In this document: in pieces, positions 60,467-64,000 of the stretch
Position numbering within the stretch: the first letter of the stretch is position 1
Layout of the letters: each line of letters opens with the position of its first letter
From: JAZKHT01 sp040385245
GTDB lineage: Bacteria > Pseudomonadota > Alphaproteobacteria > Rhodobacterales > Rhodobacteraceae
Assembly (NCBI GenBank): GCA_040385245.1
Contig: JAZKHT010000012.1
Location: 1 to 64,000, forward strand
Length of the DNA: 64,000 bases
Direction of reading: 5' to 3'
The notes under the pieces: model-generated
What the model was told of the DNA's origin: nothing
What the model saw: the letters and a program-made list of their open reading frames with translations, nothing else
Database searches by the model: none
Program-made: the position numbers and the translations under genes

Positions 60467-61879
60467 TCACTCCGCCAGAACCCAGGTGTCCTTGACACCC
60501 CCGCCTTGGGACGAGTTCACCACCAGTGACCCCTCTTTCAGTGCCACCCGTGTCAGCCCTCCCGGAACCAGTTCGATCCGTTCACCCACCAGACAATAGG
60601 GCCGCAGATCGACGTGCCGGGGGGCAATCCCTTCGGCGACAAAGGTTGGGGTCGTCGACAGCGCCAGCGTCGGCTGCGCGATGTAATTGCCCGGATCGGC
60701 CAGGATCAGGTGGCGGAACGTCTCGATCTGCTCTTTTGTCGATTTCGGGCCGACCAGCATGCCGTATCCGCCTGACCCATGCACCTCTTTGACGACCAGC
60801 TCGCCAAGGTTTTCAAGGACATATTTCTTGTCATCCGGTTTGCCGCATTGCCATGTCGGCACGTTGCGCAAAATGGGTTCCTCGCCCAGATAGAACCGGA
60901 TCATCTCGGGCACAAAGGTGTAGACGGCCTTGTCGTCGGCCACGCCCGCACCGGGGGCCGAACAGATCGACACGCCCCCAGACCGGTAGACATCCATCAA
61001 CCCCGGCACCCCCAACATGCTGTCGGGGCGAAAGCAGAGCGGGTCGATAAAGGCATCATCGATCCGGCGATAGATCACGTCCACCCGGCGCGGGCCTTCG
61101 GTGGTGCGCATGTAGACAAACTCACCTTCGACGAACAGATCTTGGCCCTCGACCAGTTCCACCCCCATCAGGTCGGCCAGAAAGCTGTGTTCGTAATAGG
61201 CGCTGTTGAAATGCCCCGGCGTCAGGATCACGACGACAGGGTCACCCTTGCACTTTTCCGGAGCGACGGATGCCAGCGTGCGGCGGAGGATTGCGGGGTA
61301 TTGTTCAACCGGCTGAATGCGGTTTTCGCGGAACAGGTCGGGGAACATCCGCATCATGATCTCGCGGTTTTCCAGCATGTAGCTGACACCTGACGGGGTG
61401 CGGCAGTTGTCTTCCAGAACAAAGAACTCGTCCGCGCCGGTGCGCACCAGATCGATGCCGACGATGTGGGAGTAAACCCCCTTCGGCGGGACGATGCCCG
61501 CCACGGCCTTTTCATAGGCCTCGTTCTGATAGACCAACCGCGACGGCACCCGGCCAGCGCGCACAATCTCACCCCGCCCGTAGATGTCGACCAGAAAGGC
61601 GTTCAGCGCCCGCGCGCGCTGCTTGATCCCGCGTTCCAGCCGCGCCCATTCGGTGCTGGTGAACACGCGCGGGAACATGTCGAACGGGATCAGCCGATCG
61701 GGATCGCCGCCTTCGCCATAAACAGCAAAGGTGATGCCGATGCGGCGAAACAGCGCCTCGGCCTCGGCCTGTTTCAGGCTACGCAGTTCGGCCGGCATGG
61801 CGCGCATCCAGTCTTCCAGCCGCGCATAGGGAAGGCGCACTTCGGCACCCTGATACATCTCGTTGAAATAGTCGGTCAC
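60467..61879 (-). CDS. Circularly permuted ATP-grasp protein of the Anbu operon
   Basis: A protein of 470 aa of the circularly permuted ATP-grasp type 2 family, first in the operon. VYGEGGDPDRLIPFDMFPRV, FVLEDNCRTPSGVSYMLEN, DDKAVYTFVPEMIRFYLGEE, and VVKEVHGSGGYGMLVGPKST are the family blocks. ATP-grasp enzymes ligate amino acids or peptides, so the operon may build and then trim a peptide. The GTG at 61879 starts (V/M)TDYFNEMYQ; an ATG at 61975 adds residues not seen in the family. Confidence 0.93.
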   Translation of the reverse strand: MTDYFNEMYQGAEVRLPYARLEDWMRAMPAELRSLKQAEAEALFRRIGITFAVYGEGGDPDRLIPFDMFPRVFTSTEWARLERGIKQRARALNAFLVDIYGRGEIVRAGRVPSRLVYQNEAYEKAVAGIVPPKGVYSHIVGIDLVRTGADEFFVLEDNCRTPSGVSYMLENREIMMRMFPDLFRENRIQPVEQYPAILRRTLASVAPEKCKGDPVVVILTPGHFNSAYYEHSFLADLMGVELVEGQDLFVEGEFVYMRTTEGPRRVDVIYRRIDDAFIDPLCFRPDSMLGVPGLMDVYRSGGVSICSAPGAGVADDKAVYTFVPEMIRFYLGEEPILRNVPTWQCGKPDDKKYVLENLGELVVKEVHGSGGYGMLVGPKSTKEQIETFRHLILADPGNYIAQPTLALSTTPTFVAEGIAPRHVDLRPYCLVGERIELVPGGLTRVALKEGSLVVNSSQGGGVKDTWVLAE

Positions 61880-62038
61880 CCGGAATGTCCCCTTACCCGT
61901 CTTGGTGCCAGTTAAGCAGCCACTTTGGCGGGGGGAAAGGGATTCAGGTATCAGGAACGGGTGCGACATGTGCAACCGCCCAAATTATAGGCATATATCC
62001 CGGTTGGAGAGAGGCTTTCCCCGCCCTATCTTGGTCAA

Positions 62039-63067
62039 ATGGCCCGAGATCCCGTCCTGACCTTCACCGACCGAGGCATTTACTGCCCTGCCGGTGATTT
62101 CTTCATCGACCCTTGGCGCCCGGTATCGCGTGCGCTGATCACCCATGGCCATTCCGACCACGCCCGCATCGGCCATGGCCGGTATCTGGCGACCCATGCT
62201 GCCTTGCCGGTGATCCGCCACCGACTTGGCCCCATCGACGCGGCAGGCATCGCCTATGGTGAGCAGCGCCGCATCGGCGGTGTCACGGTCAGCTTTCACC
62301 CCGCAGGCCACGTTCCCGGATCTGCGCAGATCCGCATCGAGCAAGAGGGCGAAGTCTGGGTCATCTCGGGCGATTACAAGACCGAAAGCGACGGTCTGGC
62401 CGAACCGTTCGCGCCGGTGCCTTGCCACACCTTCATCAGCGAATGCACCTTTGGCCTGCCGGTGTTCCGCTGGCGGCCACAAAGCGATGTGATGACCGAT
62501 GTCATGGCATGGTGGGCGGCAAACGCGGCGGCCGGGCGGGTGTCGATCCTGGGGGCCTACAGCTTTGGCAAGGCGCAGCGATTGATGGCGGAAATTGATC
62601 CCATTGGCCCGATCCTGACCCATGGCGCGGTTGAAGAGATCACCCGCATCCTGCGCGATCAGGGCTATCGCCTGCCGGACACGCTCCGCGTCACCGCTGA
62701 AACGACCGCCAAAACCCACCCCGGCGCGCTGGTGATAGCGCCGCCTTCGGCGCTTGGCTCGGCTTGGGCGGGGCGGTTCGGCAACGCCGATCAAGCCTTT
62801 GCCTCGGGCTGGATGGCGATCCGGGGCATCCGTCGCCGCCGCAGCCTTGGCACCGGCTTCACCCTGTCTGACCATGCCGACTGGGACGGGCTGAACACCG
62901 CGATCCGGGCCACAGGCGCCACCCGCGTCTTTGTCACCCATGGCTACACCGCCCCCTTCCGCCGCTGGCTGGCTGAACAGGGCTATGACGCGGGCATCGT
63001 GCAGACCGAATACACCGGGGAATTGCCCGACACGTCCGAAAGCGACACAGCGGTGACCGAACCATGA
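62039..63067 (+). CDS. Ligase-associated DNA exonuclease (metallo-beta-lactamase fold)
   Basis: A protein of 342 aa. The MBL/beta-CASP metal motif is ITHGHSDHARIGHG; DYKTESDGLAEPF, FISECTFGLPVFRW, TLSDHADWDG and FVTHGYTAPF follow. It resembles the Pso2/SNM1-type exonucleases encoded next to ATP-dependent ligases in bacteria, where they form a repair cluster with a helicase. The ligase gene begins 91 bases later. The rest of the cluster is outside the window. Confidence 0.92.
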   Translation: MARDPVLTFTDRGIYCPAGDFFIDPWRPVSRALITHGHSDHARIGHGRYLATHAALPVIRHRLGPIDAAGIAYGEQRRIGGVTVSFHPAGHVPGSAQIRIEQEGEVWVISGDYKTESDGLAEPFAPVPCHTFISECTFGLPVFRWRPQSDVMTDVMAWWAANAAAGRVSILGAYSFGKAQRLMAEIDPIGPILTHGAVEEITRILRDQGYRLPDTLRVTAETTAKTHPGALVIAPPSALGSAWAGRFGNADQAFASGWMAIRGIRRRRSLGTGFTLSDHADWDGLNTAIRATGATRVFVTHGYTAPFRRWLAEQGYDAGIVQTEYTGELPDTSESDTAVTEP

Positions 63068-63094
63068 CCACGAGGGTGCTTTCATCTTGGCCCG

Positions 63095-63110
63095 AATATC
63101 CTCGGGGGGT
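63095..63110. repeat. ATATCC/CGGGGG intergenic repeat, copy 3
   Basis: AATATCCTCGGGGGGT lies between the exonuclease and ligase genes, close to the copy near 57809. A GC-rich inverted tail follows (GGGCCAGAAAGCCCCCC). Confidence 0.5.
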
Positions 63111-63158
63111 GCGCGGGCCAGAAAGCCCCCCGCGACGCACATCACGGGCGGGCGGACG

Positions 63159-64000
63159 ATGAAGCGCTTTGCCCGGCTGTTTGCCGCCCTTGATGGCACC
63201 ACACGAACCAGCGAAAAGACCGCCGCCCTGACCGCCTATTTCCGCGATGCCCCCGACGCGGACAAGCTGTGGACCATCGCCCTGTTGTCAGGTCGCCGCC
63301 CGAAGCGCGCCGTGAACGCGACCGAGTTGCGCACTTGGGCGGCCGAGGCAGCGGGCGTGCCGCTTTGGTTGTTTGAGGATGCCTATTCCATGGTGGGCGA
63401 TCTGGCCGAAACCATCGCGCTGATCCTGCCCGTGGCCACGGGATCCGCCACGCGGTCCCTGTCGGAAACTATCGCTGCCTTGACCGCGCTGACGGGCAGG
63501 ACCGCCACGGACCGCCGTGCAGCGATCCTTGCCGAATGGCAGGCACTTGGCGCGGACGAACGGATGCTGTTCAACAAGCTGATCACCGGCGGCTTTCGCA
63601 TGGGGGTCAGTCAGGGGCTGATGACGCGGGCGCTGGCGGCAGCCACGGGGGTGCCTGAAACCACATTGGCGCATCGTCTGATGGGGGAATGGACGCCGCA
63701 CACCACCAGCTTTGCCGACCTGACCGGCGATGTCGGCGACGATCTGGGATCACGCCCCTATCCCTTTGCCTTGGCGTCCCCGTTGGAACAACCGCCCGAC
63801 ACGCTGGGGCCGCCGTCCGACTGGATCGCGGAATGGAAATGGGACGGCATCCGGGGCCAGTTGATCCACCGGCCCGGCACCTTTGCACTGTGGTCGCGGG
63901 GCGAAGAGTTGATCACCGACCGCTTTCCCGAATTCGCCGTGCTGGCCGATTTTCTGCCCCAAGGCACCGTCATCGACGGCGAGGTTCTGGCCTGGGGCGA
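63159..64000 (+). CDS. ATP-dependent DNA ligase, partial (cut by the window end)
   Basis: The first 280 residues of a ligase of the repair-cluster type. The N-terminal helical domain (MKRFARLFAALDGTTRTSEK, DKLWTIALLSGR, GGFRMGVSQGLM) is that of bacterial and archaeal ATP-dependent ligases. The adenylation motif I is EWKWDGIRGQ with the catalytic Lys at about residue 227, and motif III begins at DGEVLAW at the window edge. The frame is open to the end. It pairs with the exonuclease upstream. Confidence 0.93.
   Translation, partial: MKRFARLFAALDGTTRTSEKTAALTAYFRDAPDADKLWTIALLSGRRPKRAVNATELRTWAAEAAGVPLWLFEDAYSMVGDLAETIALILPVATGSATRSLSETIAALTALTGRTATDRRAAILAEWQALGADERMLFNKLITGGFRMGVSQGLMTRALAAATGVPETTLAHRLMGEWTPHTTSFADLTGDVGDDLGSRPYPFALASPLEQPPDTLGPPSDWIAEWKWDGIRGQLIHRPGTFALWSRGEELITDRFPEFAVLADFLPQGTVIDGEVLAWG

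Overview
The window reads as a chromosome segment of an alphaproteobacterium of the Rhodobacterales (Rhodobacteraceae/Roseobacter group). The base composition is GC-rich. The gene set is typical of that order: divergent metF and a MetR-like regulator, putA with an Lrp-type putR, an MmcB-family protein, a Suv3-like helicase followed by an S4 protein, fdxA and carD, a Tad pilus locus without a cpaD-like gene, and the Anbu/transglutaminase/alpha-E/ATP-grasp cluster. I name no species.

Layout. 0.2-5.4 kb: a class A penicillin-binding protein, a CigR/RcnB-like secreted protein, a histidine phosphatase and a cation/proton antiporter. 5.4-8.8 kb: a lower-GC accessory segment. It holds a dead resolvase fused to an AlbA_2 fragment, a hypothetical gene, a frameshifted AlpA-type excisionase, an HTH/zinc-ribbon protein and a tyrosine integrase, and it abuts the 3' end of tRNA-His. 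8.9-12.5 kb: small housekeeping genes, a probable 6S RNA, and the ribB-ribH-nusB operon. 12.7-18.5 kb: SDR, aldolase, aroQ, metF, LysR regulator, inositol-phosphatase family and rhomboid genes. 18.6-24.8 kb: putA, an RTX protein, putR, a glutathionyl-hydroquinone reductase-type GST and tRNA-Leu. 25-29.3 kb: a three-module envelope lipo/periplasmic protein, a two-subunit CoA transferase, an isolated HEPN-like gene and a lytic transglycosylase.

29.6-41.8 kb: a Tad/Flp pilus locus (two pilins, CpaB, secretin, OmpA-type lipoprotein, CpaE, CpaF, TadB, TadC, two TPR lipoproteins, prepilin peptidase, AAA ATPase). It is punctuated by three strong hairpins that probably set gene dosage. 41.8-50.7 kb: 5-formyl-THF cyclo-ligase, MgtE, guanine deaminase, a PAP2-like membrane protein, RraB, a formate/nitrite-type channel, an 8-oxoguanine-deaminase-like amidohydrolase, an alpha/beta hydrolase and an SCP2 protein. 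50.7-55.9 kb: TPR protein, helicase, S4, ferredoxin, and carD with a structured leader. 55.9-57.8 kb: divergent cobS/cobT for cobalamin lower-ligand assembly. 57.9-61.9 kb: the Anbu operon. 62-64 kb: a ligase-associated exonuclease and the start of an ATP-dependent DNA ligase cut off by the window end.

The observations I rate most worth a second look are a four-way-junction RNA-like element between metF and aroQ, the structured carD leader, a single extra G that appears to break two adjacent genes of the integrated element, a second Flp pilin lacking the glycine at its cleavage site, and a solitary HEPN-like gene in an otherwise ordinary region.
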